A stretch of DNA of 64,000 nt from NCBI GenBank assembly GCA_031276865.1, contig JAISMF010000059.1:1-64000 (forward strand), in the 5' to 3' direction. The notes under the pieces are model-generated. The model worked only from the letters and a program-made list of their open reading frames with translations. It was not told the origin of the DNA and ran no database searches. This document shows positions 9,375-19,347 of this stretch, one piece after another; position 1 is the first letter of the stretch; each line of letters begins with the position of its first letter. Source of the DNA: Deltaproteobacteria bacterium. GTDB lineage: Bacteria; Desulfobacterota; Desulfarculia; Adiutricales; Adiutricaceae. Made by a program: the position numbers and the translations under genes.

Positions 9375-10839
9375 CGCTCCCCCCCAGATAGGCCTCCCGC
9401 ACCCCGGGATCGGCGCTCACAAAGTCCATGCTCCCCTCGGCCAAGACCCTTCCCTGATGCATGACCGTGACCCGCCTAGCGATGGAGCGCACGAACTCCA
9501 TGTCGTGCTCCACCACCAGGATGGTGGTGGAGCCCTCGAGGCTTAAAAGCAGCTCGGTGGTCTCTTCTATCTCCCTCGGGGTCATGCCGGCCACGGGCTC
9601 GTCTAAGAGGAGGATCCTGGGCTTCTGGGCCAAAAGCATCCCGATCTCCAGCCACTGCTTCTGGCCGTGGGAGAGGTTTCCGGCCAGCTTCCCCCCCTCC
9701 TTTTCCAGACCCGTGAGTTTTAAAACGCCCTGAAGGAAGTCCCCCTCCTCGGATGAAACCTTCGCCCGAAAGGAGGAGAACACCGTTTTGGGCCCCTTCA
9801 AGGCCAATTCCAGATTTTCCCAAGGCGTGAGCGATTCGAAAACCGAGGGCTTCTGAAACTTGCGGCAGATGCCGCTCTGGGCGATGAAGACCTCGTCTTT
9901 TTCCAAAAGATTTATCCGGTCCATGAACCAGGCCTCCCCGGCGTCGGGGCGGGTGTGGCCGGTCACGACGTCCATCATGGTGGTCTTGCCCGCGCCGTTG
10001 GGGCCGATGACGCAGCGCAGCTCGCCCTCGGTTAAATGAAGGGTGAGGGAGTCCAAAGCCTTGAAGCCGTCGAAGGAGACGGAGATATCCTCCAGAAAGA
10101 GTATGTACTGTTTGCGGCGCTTGTACTTGGGAACCCAGTTTAAGAGGAGATCCAAATTGACGCTCCGCTTCCTTCCCTCCCCCGCGCTGGAGTCGGAGTC
10201 CGCCGATTCTTTTTCGGCGCTTTTAGATTTATCTTCGGAGCTGTCCGACTCTTCTTCGGCGCTTTTAGATTTTTCTTCGGCGCTTTTTGATCCCACTTCG
10301 GAGTTTTTCGATTTTTCTTCGGAGCTCGCCGATTTTTCTTCGGAATTTTCCCTATTATCCATGGTTTCCATTTTCTCCGAATCTTCGTCGATCCCCGCGG
10401 AGTTGAGGCCGGCGCCGCTTTTTTCGGCCGCCGCTTCCCGCCCTGGGCCCTTTCCCCGTCCGTTCCGTCCTCCGTTAACGTCGCCGCTTCCGCCGCTTCC
10501 GCCGCTTCCGCCGCCCGCGAAGTGATCCGCCTTGAAAGCTCCCCCGGCGTCCTTCTCCCCTAAGGCCGCGAAACCGTCCGGCGCCTCCCCCCCGAAGGGG
10601 GAGTCCTCCAAAAAGAACTCCTTCGCGGGGCGGTGGAAGGGATACAGCAGATCCGGAAGCACCCTGAATCCGGTGAGGGGCGGACGCTCCTCCGGCGGCT
10701 CCAGGTAGCAGCACTGGGGATTTTGGGGAAACCCGGAAAGGTCCGGGGCGTAGTCGGCGCCCGGAACGGAAAAAAGAAGGGGACGCGTTTTAACCGGAAA
10801 TTTCACTTTCCCTCCTTTTCCAAAGAGCGCGGGAGACAT
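9367..10839 (-). CDS. urtD: urea ABC transporter ATP-binding protein UrtD with about 240-residue N-terminal extension
   Basis: C-terminal half is a standard ABC ATPase (VSFDGFKALDSLTLHL, GPNGAGKTTMMDVVTG, LLLDEPVAGMTPREIEET); N-terminal half is low complexity with heptad repeats. True start uncertain. Confidence 0.88.
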   Translation of the reverse strand: MSPALFGKGGKVKFPVKTRPLLFSVPGADYAPDLSGFPQNPQCCYLEPPEERPPLTGFRVLPDLLYPFHRPAKEFFLEDSPFGGEAPDGFAALGEKDAGGAFKADHFAGGGSGGSGGSGDVNGGRNGRGKGPGREAAAEKSGAGLNSAGIDEDSEKMETMDNRENSEEKSASSEEKSKNSEVGSKSAEEKSKSAEEESDSSEDKSKSAEKESADSDSSAGEGRKRSVNLDLLLNWVPKYKRRKQYILFLEDISVSFDGFKALDSLTLHLTEGELRCVIGPNGAGKTTMMDVVTGHTRPDAGEAWFMDRINLLEKDEVFIAQSGICRKFQKPSVFESLTPWENLELALKGPKTVFSSFRAKVSSEEGDFLQGVLKLTGLEKEGGKLAGNLSHGQKQWLEIGMLLAQKPRILLLDEPVAGMTPREIEETTELLLSLEGSTTILVVEHDMEFVRSIARRVTVMHQGRVLAEGSMDFVSADPGVREAYLGGSGA

Positions 10840-11881
10840 CCTCCGCCAAGCCGGCCAAACCGCCGGGAAGAAAGATCGTCACCACCACGAAGAGGGCGCC
10901 GAAGACGAAGAGCCAGGCGTCCGGAAAAAACGAAGTCAAAAGCGTGCGCAGGTAGTTCACGATGAAGGCCCCGACGACCGCCCCGTAGAGGCGGCCCCTC
11001 CCCCCCAAAGCCACGCAGATGACCATCTCGATGGAAAAAAGCGGAGCGAAGGAGTTGGGATTGATGATCCCCGCCTGGGGGACGTAGAGGGCTCCGGCCA
11101 GGCCCGCCATCATGGCGGAGAGGGTGAAGACGAAGAGCTTCACCCTCTCCACCCGGTAGCCCGCGAAGCGGGCGCGGTTTTCGTTATCGCGGATGGCCCG
11201 CAAGGCCAAGCCCAGACGGGTGACGTTTATCCAGCGGCAAAGGAGGTAGCAGCCCATGAGGGCCAAGGCCGATAAGAGGAAGAGGGCGAGACTCATGCCC
11301 TCCGAATGGATGTCGAAGCCCAGGATGCTTTTAAAGTCGGTGAAGCCGTTGTTTCCCCCGAAGCCCAGGTTATTGAGGAAGAAGGCCAGCATCAGGGCGT
11401 AGGTGAGGGCCTGGGTGATGATGGAGAAGTAGACCCCCGAGACCCGGGAGCGGAAGGCCGTCCAGCCGAAGACGAAGGCCAAAAGGCCCGGGGCGAAGAA
11501 GACCAGGAAGAGGGCGTAGAGGAAATTCCCGGTGCCCCGCCAGTACCAGGGGAAGCTCTCCCAGCCGATGAAGACCATGAAGTCCGGAAGCTCGGAGACG
11601 TAGACGCCTTGGGAGCCTATCTGGCGCATGAGGTACATGCCGAAGGCGTAGGCCCCCAGGGCGAAGAAGGCCCCGTGCCCCAGGCTCAACACGCCCATGT
11701 AGCCCCAGACCAGATCGATGGAGAGGGCCAGGAGGGCGAAGCAGAGGTACTTCCCGAAGATGGTGACCGCGTAGCGGCTCACCCCCAGATCCCCCTGGGG
11801 GAGCGATCCCAAGGAGACCGCCAGGGCGAAAAGCGCGGTCGCCAGAAGGAAGATCCGGGTGGAGCGATCGAAGACGGCCAC
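10790..11881 (-). CDS. urtC: urea ABC transporter permease UrtC
   Basis: 363 aa hydrophobic BPD_transp_2 permease (SIDLVWGYMGVLSLGHGAFFALGAYAFGMYLM), in operon order between urtB and urtD. Confidence 0.93.
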   Translation of the reverse strand: MAVFDRSTRIFLLATALFALAVSLGSLPQGDLGVSRYAVTIFGKYLCFALLALSIDLVWGYMGVLSLGHGAFFALGAYAFGMYLMRQIGSQGVYVSELPDFMVFIGWESFPWYWRGTGNFLYALFLVFFAPGLLAFVFGWTAFRSRVSGVYFSIITQALTYALMLAFFLNNLGFGGNNGFTDFKSILGFDIHSEGMSLALFLLSALALMGCYLLCRWINVTRLGLALRAIRDNENRARFAGYRVERVKLFVFTLSAMMAGLAGALYVPQAGIINPNSFAPLFSIEMVICVALGGRGRLYGAVVGAFIVNYLRTLLTSFFPDAWLFVFGALFVVVTIFLPGGLAGLAEDVSRALWKRRESEISG

Positions 11882-11883
11882 GG

Positions 11884-13539
11884 CTACAGGGCCCCCGCCC
11901 GGCCCTTCTGGGGGAAGAGCCCGCTGGGATGCCTCTGGATGAAGAGGATGATCCCGAAAAAGATGAGAATTTTAGCCATCATGGCCCCGCTCACGCTCTC
12001 CAGGAACATGTTGGCCATCCCGAGGATGAGACCGCCGATCAAGGTGCCCCAGAGGTTGCCCACCCCGCCGAAGACCACCACCATGAAGCTGTCCACGATG
12101 TACTGCTGACCCAGATTGGGTCCCACGTTGGTGAGCTGGGAAAGGGCCACCCCGGCCATGCCGGCCACCCCCGATCCTAAAATGAAGGTGCGGCAGTCCA
12201 CCTTGGAGGAGTTCACGCCCAAGGCTCTGGCTATGTCCCTATTCTGGGTGACGGCCCGCACCTCGAGGCCCATCCTGGTTTTCCGGGTGACGAAGTAGAC
12301 CAGGAAAAAGACCGCGAGGCAGAAGACTATGATCCAGAGCCTGGAGTAGGTCACGCTGAAGTGCTCGGTCAGCTGGAGCTGCCCGCTTAAAAAGGAGGGC
12401 ACCACCACGGGGCGGTTGTTGGAGGCTATGTAGGTGCGCACCGTCTGCTGCAAAATAAGCGATATGCCGAAGGTGGCCAAAAGGGTCTCCAGGGGGCGCT
12501 TGTAGAGATGCCGGATGACACCCCTTTCGATCAAAGCCCCCACGGCTCCGGCCAGTAAAAAGGAGAAGGGCACGGCGAGCAAGAGGGCGAGCCCGGGGGA
12601 GCCGGGGAGCTGCCGCTGCAAAAACCACACCGAATAGGCCCCCAGCATGACCATCTCGCCGTGGGCCATGTTTATGACGCCCATGACCCCGAAGGTTATG
12701 GCGAGACCGAGCCCTATCAAAACCAATACCGATCCTAAAGAGAGTCCGAAGAAGAGGGTTTCCAACAAGCGCAGATGCGAACTCTTCGCCTCCATCAGGG
12801 AAAGGGCCCGGGAAGCGGCCGCCCTCACCTCCGGGTCGTCCGATTTGACTTCCGCCCGCACCAGCTCCTCGGCCTCGGGCGTGAGGTTCTGGCCTAAAAA
12901 ATTCAAGGCGGCGATCCGCTCCAAGGGAGGCGTTTCGGGATTCCGGAGGGCCGCGGCGGAGAGGATTTTTTCGTAGTTTAAAACAACCCGCCTCTCGCTT
13001 TCGGAAGCCTTGAGTTCCCGTACGAGAGCGACGTCCACCGCGGCCTCGGAAATGAGCGAGCGGGAGGCCGCCATCCTCACCCGCGCGTCCGGGTGCTTCA
13101 AGGAGCGAGAATTAAGGATGGACACCAAATCCCGGCGCTGGCGGTTGTTCACGCCCACGGTTTTAAGTTCCAACCCGGCGGCGTCCACCGGCTGAAAGTC
13201 CGTAAGCGACAGATAGGCGGATTCCTCTTTGATATAGAAGGCCCCGGAGGCCCGGTCGAGAAAGAGATCGCCGTCCCGCAAAGCCTCCAGGATCCTTCCG
13301 GCCTCCTCCGAGTAATCCTCCTTTAAGTAGTCGACGGCCTTCTGGCGGTCGTTGATTTTGGAACTTTTGAGACTCTCCGACACATCCTCCGGAAGCTCGT
13401 AGGCCCAGAGCGCCGCGGTCCCGAAAAGAAGACAGAGGATCATGAGCCCGGTCGAAAGCGCGACGGCCAAGAGGCGCGCGCCCGGAAGAAAGACTCTGTC
13501 CGTTTCGGGGGAGGAGGGGCTTTTTACCGCTGGAGGCAT
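11884..13539 (-). CDS. urtB: urea ABC transporter permease UrtB
   Basis: 551 aa; N-terminal helical repeat region plus permease (GLAITFGVMGVINMAHGEMVMLGAYSVW). Confidence 0.93.
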   Translation of the reverse strand: MPPAVKSPSSPETDRVFLPGARLLAVALSTGLMILCLLFGTAALWAYELPEDVSESLKSSKINDRQKAVDYLKEDYSEEAGRILEALRDGDLFLDRASGAFYIKEESAYLSLTDFQPVDAAGLELKTVGVNNRQRRDLVSILNSRSLKHPDARVRMAASRSLISEAAVDVALVRELKASESERRVVLNYEKILSAAALRNPETPPLERIAALNFLGQNLTPEAEELVRAEVKSDDPEVRAAASRALSLMEAKSSHLRLLETLFFGLSLGSVLVLIGLGLAITFGVMGVINMAHGEMVMLGAYSVWFLQRQLPGSPGLALLLAVPFSFLLAGAVGALIERGVIRHLYKRPLETLLATFGISLILQQTVRTYIASNNRPVVVPSFLSGQLQLTEHFSVTYSRLWIIVFCLAVFFLVYFVTRKTRMGLEVRAVTQNRDIARALGVNSSKVDCRTFILGSGVAGMAGVALSQLTNVGPNLGQQYIVDSFMVVVFGGVGNLWGTLIGGLILGMANMFLESVSGAMMAKILIFFGIILFIQRHPSGLFPQKGRAGAL

Positions 13540-13864
13540 AAAAAATCCGGCTGTGAAAAATTTTAAAGGGAATGAAAAGGGAATGAAAAGGAACTGAAAA
13601 GACGATGATTAGAAAAGAGCGCGAAGAAAAATGAATATCACGAAACTAAACGGAATACAACGGGAAGAAACGGAAAGAAACGGGTAAAACCGGAATGGAC
13701 GAAACGAACGTAAACGAGACGAGACGGAAGAAAACCAAACGCGGGGGGAAAAAAGCTCGGATGAAAGGAAAAACATTCCCCCCGCGGCTTTCATCCCTCG
13801 GAGACGGGTCGGGGCGCCCCCCGGGAAGGGAAAAGCTTCCGGGGGGCGCCGGGGCCCGGTTAAT

Positions 13865-15166
13865 CTATTTAGCCGCCGGAGCCTCCGTTTCGGCTCCGCC
13901 GCAGGTCTTGGTCTTCTGGTTGTAGTTTCCGCAGTTCACGGGATCCGTCCAGTCGGAGATTATGTCCGCCGACTCGGGGAGGTAGTCGGACCAGGCGTCC
14001 CCCTCCACCTCGCCGTCGGTGCTCCAGACCACCTGGAACTGGCCGTCGGCCTGGATCTCGCCGATTAAGACCGGCTTCGTGATGTGGTGGTTGGGAAGCA
14101 CCCGGGCGGTTCCGCCGGTGAGGTTGGGGGTCTCCAAGCCCACGATGTTGGCCAGAACGTCGTCCACCTTGGCGCTCTTGGCCTTCTCCACGGCTTTAAC
14201 CCAGAGGTTGAAGCCGATGTAGTGGGCCTCCATGGGATCGTTCGTCACCCTTTTGTCGTCCCCGATGAAGGCGTGCCAGTCCTTGATGAACTGGGCGTTG
14301 GCCGGGCTGTCCACGCTCTCGAAGTAGTTCCAGGCGGCCAGATGCCCCACCAGGGGTTTGGTGTCGATGCCGGCCAGCTCCTCCTCGCCCACCGAAAACG
14401 CCATGACCGGTATGTTGTCGGCCGTGATGTTCTGATTGGTGAGCTCCAGGTAGAAGGGCACGTTGGCGTCGCCGTTAATGGTGGAGATGACCGCGGTCTT
14501 CTTTCCGGCCGAGCCGAAGCGCTTCAGATCGGAGACTATGGACTGCCAGTCGGAGTAGCCGAAGGGGGTGTAGTAGACCACTATATCCTCTTCGGGGATG
14601 CCCTTCAAACGCAGATAGGCCTCAACGATCTTATTGGCCGTGCGGGGAAAGACGTAGTCGGTCCCCACCAGGGCGAAGCGCTTCACCTCCAGATCGTTTA
14701 AGAGGTAGTCCACCGCGGGGATGGCCTGCTGGTTGGGGGCCGCGCCGGTGTAGATGACGTTGCGCGACGACTCCTGGCCCTCGTACTGCACGGGGTAGAA
14801 GAGGAGTCCGTTGTGCTCCTCGAAGACGGGGAGCACGGATTTGCGGCTAACCGAGGTCCAGCAGCCGAAAATCACGTCGACTTTATCCTGGGTGAGAAGG
14901 CTCAAGGCCTTCTCGTTAAATTGCGGCCAGTCCGAGGCCGGATCCACCACCACGGCCTCCAGCTTCTTGCCTAAAACTCCGCCCTTGGCGTTCTGCTGCT
15001 CGATGAGCATGAGCATCACGTCTTTTAAAGTCGTCTCGGAAATGGCCATGGTGCCGGTGAGCGAATGCAGCACGCCCACCTTGATGGTGTCCTGGGCCAG
15101 GGACGTCCGGGCCAGACACGCGAGCCCCAAAACCATCAGGGCGACGAAAAGCTTCTTAAAAATCAT
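13865..15166 (-). CDS. urtA: urea ABC transporter substrate-binding protein UrtA
   Basis: Signal peptide then DTIKVGVLHSLTGTMAISETTLKDVMLMLIEQQNAKGGVLGKKLEAVVVDPASDWP. ATG at 15166 with GGAGGA upstream. Confidence 0.95.
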   Translation of the reverse strand: MIFKKLFVALMVLGLACLARTSLAQDTIKVGVLHSLTGTMAISETTLKDVMLMLIEQQNAKGGVLGKKLEAVVVDPASDWPQFNEKALSLLTQDKVDVIFGCWTSVSRKSVLPVFEEHNGLLFYPVQYEGQESSRNVIYTGAAPNQQAIPAVDYLLNDLEVKRFALVGTDYVFPRTANKIVEAYLRLKGIPEEDIVVYYTPFGYSDWQSIVSDLKRFGSAGKKTAVISTINGDANVPFYLELTNQNITADNIPVMAFSVGEEELAGIDTKPLVGHLAAWNYFESVDSPANAQFIKDWHAFIGDDKRVTNDPMEAHYIGFNLWVKAVEKAKSAKVDDVLANIVGLETPNLTGGTARVLPNHHITKPVLIGEIQADGQFQVVWSTDGEVEGDAWSDYLPESADIISDWTDPVNCGNYNQKTKTCGGAETEAPAAK

Positions 15167-15468
15167 GAATTCCTCCAAGTTTTTTTCATATCATCCACTC
15201 CGAATCGGGCCGCCCGGGCGCCCGGGGGCGCCTCGGCGGCCCGCTTCGGCTGAGGGATTTTCAGCGGAAAACCCGAACGCGGAGAGGGTTTCCCCTCCGG
15301 CCGCGGGCGAAAGGCGGCCCCCCCGGCCCCTAGACCATGGGCGCTCCCGACCTGGCGAACGGGAGCCCCGCCGTCCGGGGCGACCTTTCGGGGAGCTATG
15401 GGATTGAAAAAGGATTGTTTTTCGGGTGGAAAAAAGCGAATTCGAGGTTTTAGACCTTGGTGCGGACT

Positions 15469-15486
15469 TTGCATTTTTAAAGCCAA
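15469..15486 (-). promoter_or_regulatory. candidate sigma-54 (-24/-12) promoter upstream of urtA
   Basis: Minus strand TTGGCTTTAAAAATGCAA: GG-N10-GC spacing, TGGC-N7-ATGC; about 300 bp upstream of urtA. Confidence 0.4.
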
Positions 15487-16689
15487 AAGCCGCCTTTGCG
15501 AAAAAACAGGCCTATAATGAAGAAATTATTTTGACGGCGGGCTCTTTTTCGGCGCCCCCGGCCTCATGTTTTGGACCAAAAAAGTAAAAAAAAAATCTCA
15601 AATCGGTCATTTTCATACATTTTTGTGACTTTTTAGCGCCCCAGCGTGAATCAAATTCGGGGAAGAGGAAGGAAGGCGGCGGGGAATTCCCCGCCGAAAA
15701 TGGAAGGCCGCGTAAGCTCCCCCGGCCGCGGGCGGACGGCCTTGGAAAGACCTTGGGGATCGGAGGAACGGGGCGTCCGGCGGGCCCCGGACGGAGGATC
15801 GCTCGCCCTCGGCCGGACCGGCCTAGGGAAATTTCCCCCGAAAGGGATCCGGCGGCGCGGCCGCCCCCTCCGCCCGGCGGAGGCCTTCCCAGGGCGGACG
15901 AACCCCCTCGGGGCAACCCCCTCCTTTCCGCCCCCCCTCCCCGAGACCTCTCGTCTTGTAGAGAGCGCCCCCCCAGGCTTCCAAGGCCCGCGCCGGGAGG
16001 CGGGCCTTGGAAACGCTTTCAATGAAACGTCACGCTCAAACGCTGAAAGGCTCCGCTTGCAAAGAGAAAAACATTCTGCTAGAATATAATAAAGAGTTGG
16101 AATTAAAACCCGACGCGGAAGCCGTCCGGATCGGCGATGGGTTTTTCTAGGAATACGGAAGGCGCGTTCCGTTTCAGCCCGCGCCCCCCGAAAGCTTCCT
16201 CCCGTTTTTTCCAGGGCGTTCACCGCTTTGAAGTTTCCTTCCATGTTTTTTCATTTTCCGTATTTTTTTATTTAGCGTTTTTTCATTTCTTTGTATTCCA
16301 TTCCCGCCGTTTCGCGTTTTTTTTCGTTCAAGTTTTTTACTACCGTCGATCAGCGTTTTTTTTCATCCGGCTTGTTTTTCGTTTCCGTTGTTTCAAACGT
16401 TTTCAAGACCGATCGATGTTCGTTTTTTCCCCGCTTATTCATATTTTCGGACGCGCGGTTTTTTCTTTTTGGGAGAACAAAATTATCGAGGTTGCGAATC
16501 GGCTCTTCACATCGCGCCAGCGCCTCCGCGGGCGTTTTACGGGGCTAAGGTTTTTCACCGTGGAGAAAACGCTTTCATCCCCTTTTTCACCCGCCGAGAC
16601 AGCCGCCATTAGGAAACGTCCCGGCGCTTTCAACTTAGAAAAATCCCCCCGCCGGCGGCGGGTTCTTTTCATTTAAAAACAAACTTAAA

Positions 16690-18690
16690 ATGCGGCCAAC
16701 CGGAAATGTAAACGGCCTCATAATGAACGAAACCGAAAATCAGATGAAAAAAAAGGTCCTGGCCGAGCTCACCTTCGACTGGGTGAAAAACCTGGACGAC
16801 GTCTGGAGCATCCCCCCCTGGGACGTTCCGGAACTGCATGGAAAGGCCATGACGGATTTCAAAGTGGAGCTGGATCATCTCCAGGAGCGGAAGGACTCCG
16901 GCTCGCCTCCGGGAATGGTCGTCTCGGGTCCGGGGGGGACGGGGAAGACCCATCTCCTTTCCCGATTCTGCCGGGAGACCCTCGACCGGGGAGGTTTTTT
17001 TCTTTTAGCCGACATGTCGGCCATCAGGGACTCCCTGGAGACCGTTTTAAAGGGGATGGCGAGATCGCTCATCAGCCCCCTGGACTATCTCCGGGGCAAA
17101 ACCCAGGCGGGGCGCCTGGCCGAGAACATCCTCTCCCACGTCTCCTTCCAGGTGCCCAAGGACTTCCCCCTCCGCTACACCCGCCACAACCCCTTGAGAC
17201 TCCACCGGGACATGGACAAGCTGCAGCAGAAGCTCGCCCAGGCTTTTCCCCGGGAGGCGGTGGAGCACCAGGACATCCTGCGCACCATCCTCCTTTTAAA
17301 CAGCCGGGACCCCTTCCTCAATAAGGCGGCCTTCTCCTGGCTCAAGGGGCAGCCCGTATCCCTAGACGAGGCCACGGCCACCGGCTACACCGTGGGCCGG
17401 GGCGAGGCGGAGTCGGCCCTCTCGGGGCTCTCCTTTTTCATGTCCCTGAACGGATCCTTTTCGGTGCTCGCCCTGGATCAGATGGATCACATAGTCTCCC
17501 TCTTCAGCCTGGTGAACCACAACGGCCAGATGGACTTGACCCCCTCGGTCAGCACCGCCCGGGCCATCATCACCAACCTCTCCGACGGCCTGGGCCGGCT
17601 CACGGCCCTGACGCTCAAGACCCTCACCGTCCTATCCTGCCTGCCCCTCACCTGGGACGGGCTTTTGGGCTACTCCTCGGCCAACACCTCCCTGCAGCGC
17701 TACCGCAGGCCCCCCGTCTACCTCTCCCCCCTGAATTCCGAAGAGGAGGCGGCGCTCATGGTGAAGGCGAGGCTGAAAGCGGCCTTCGAGAAGGCCGGCT
17801 GGGATCCGCCCCACCCCACCTGGCCCTTCCGTCCGGAGGCCTTTAAAAACATCGAGGGCATCAACCCCCGCGCCCTCATGGAGAGGTGCCACTCCCTGGT
17901 GCGGGAGAAGATCCTCAAAGACGATCCGGGGGACATCCCCCTCATATTGGACTCCCGCCCCGGAGCGGAGCCCCTGGAGGCCGGAGCCACGCTCCAGGCG
18001 GAGGAGGCCCCTGGGGAGATGGCGGGTCCCAAGCCCCGTCCCGGGGCCGAAGGCCCCGGGACGGGGGGATCCCCTTGGGGACGAACCCCGGACGAGGCCC
18101 TCTTCCGGAGCCTGGAAGACGACTACCAGAGGCTGATCCGCGCTGCCGCGGCCGAGGAGCCCAAATACGAGAGGGCCTCCGACCATTTCTGGCCGGAGGC
18201 CTTCCTGGCCCTTTTCACGACTCTGGGCGCCGCTTTGGAAAAAACGGGGGAGGGCTCGCTTTCCGTCACCGGGGCCGACAAACTCCCCCGGGGCCTGGTG
18301 GAGGCGAGGAGCCTGAAAAAAGGGAAGGGGGAGAGGCGCCTACTCATCCGGGCCAACCTCTACCAGAACCCCAAGACCTTCCAGAACCGCATGGAAACCC
18401 TCCTGGCCTACGCCTCCGCGGGGGGGAGGACACCCCGGCGCCTCTCCATAACGCGCTTCATCCCCCGACCCTCGGGGGAGAAGAGCGGCGAGCTCGCCCT
18501 CCGCTTCGAGGCCCTGGGCGGACGCTGGCTCAATCCCGCGGACGGGGACGTGAAAAGGCTCCAGGCCTTTCTGGAGCTGGAAAAAAAGTCCCCCAAGGAG
18601 GAGTTCCGGCTGTGGGCCGCCCAAAGGAGGCCCTGGGAGGAAATCGAATTCCTCCGGGAAGAGCTCGCCTTCCTTTTCCCCGAAGATTAG
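16690..18690 (+). CDS. orphan AAA+ ATPase-domain protein, function unknown
   Basis: 666 aa; Walker A VSGPGGTGKTHLLSRF, Walker B-like FSVLALDQMDHI; long C-terminal domain of no family I recognise. Confidence 0.8.
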   Translation: MRPTGNVNGLIMNETENQMKKKVLAELTFDWVKNLDDVWSIPPWDVPELHGKAMTDFKVELDHLQERKDSGSPPGMVVSGPGGTGKTHLLSRFCRETLDRGGFFLLADMSAIRDSLETVLKGMARSLISPLDYLRGKTQAGRLAENILSHVSFQVPKDFPLRYTRHNPLRLHRDMDKLQQKLAQAFPREAVEHQDILRTILLLNSRDPFLNKAAFSWLKGQPVSLDEATATGYTVGRGEAESALSGLSFFMSLNGSFSVLALDQMDHIVSLFSLVNHNGQMDLTPSVSTARAIITNLSDGLGRLTALTLKTLTVLSCLPLTWDGLLGYSSANTSLQRYRRPPVYLSPLNSEEEAALMVKARLKAAFEKAGWDPPHPTWPFRPEAFKNIEGINPRALMERCHSLVREKILKDDPGDIPLILDSRPGAEPLEAGATLQAEEAPGEMAGPKPRPGAEGPGTGGSPWGRTPDEALFRSLEDDYQRLIRAAAAEEPKYERASDHFWPEAFLALFTTLGAALEKTGEGSLSVTGADKLPRGLVEARSLKKGKGERRLLIRANLYQNPKTFQNRMETLLAYASAGGRTPRRLSITRFIPRPSGEKSGELALRFEALGGRWLNPADGDVKRLQAFLELEKKSPKEEFRLWAAQRRPWEEIEFLREELAFLFPED

Positions 18691-19347
18691 AGGGGAGGCT
18701 TGGAGGCCCCCTTCTCCGGCCTTTTTCCCGGGGCCCGAAGCCGGCGGCTTTGATATCGAGGCGAAGTCGGTTATTATTTCTTAACGGAGCCCGCCGGAAA
18801 AACACCCGCCCCCGGGGGGCCGGCGGCCTCGCCTTTTTCCGGCCCCACGGGCTTTTTTCACCGGAAAACTCCAGCGGAAATGGATTATAATCCTTAAACG
18901 GGCCTTCCTTCGCCCCCCGGGGGGCGGTAAAAAGGCCGCCCGGAGCCCCTTTTCCGTTTCGGAGCGCCGGGTTTTTTTCCGCTTTTTCCGTTTCCTCCGT
19001 CCTTTTTTCCGGCCTTCCCCCAAAGCCCCCCCGACCGGCCCTACTTTTCGCCCGGGCCGGCGGGTTTCGGCCCCGGCCCTTTCCGGACAGGCCCTGGAAG
19101 ACAAATTCGGCGCGGGGGAAATTGAAAGTCGGCGCGCGCGCGAAAAGCCCGTTGTGAAAATTGTTAGAGACGACATACAAAATGTAGGATAAATCATAAT
19201 GCCATACAGCCCATAAAGCGTATCGTTTTAAAATCTTGAACCGGAAGAAACTTTTCGCCTTCGCCTCGAAGTGAAAAAAGCCGGAAGACTCCCCGCGGCG
19301 GAGCTCCTCCGAATCAGTGGAAAACATAACGCGGCGCCCCCTATTCT

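Noticed and set aside
15179-15500. Guanidine/urea-type riboswitch upstream of urtA
   Set aside because: No recognisable conserved riboswitch motifs; only a sigma-54-like element was supportable
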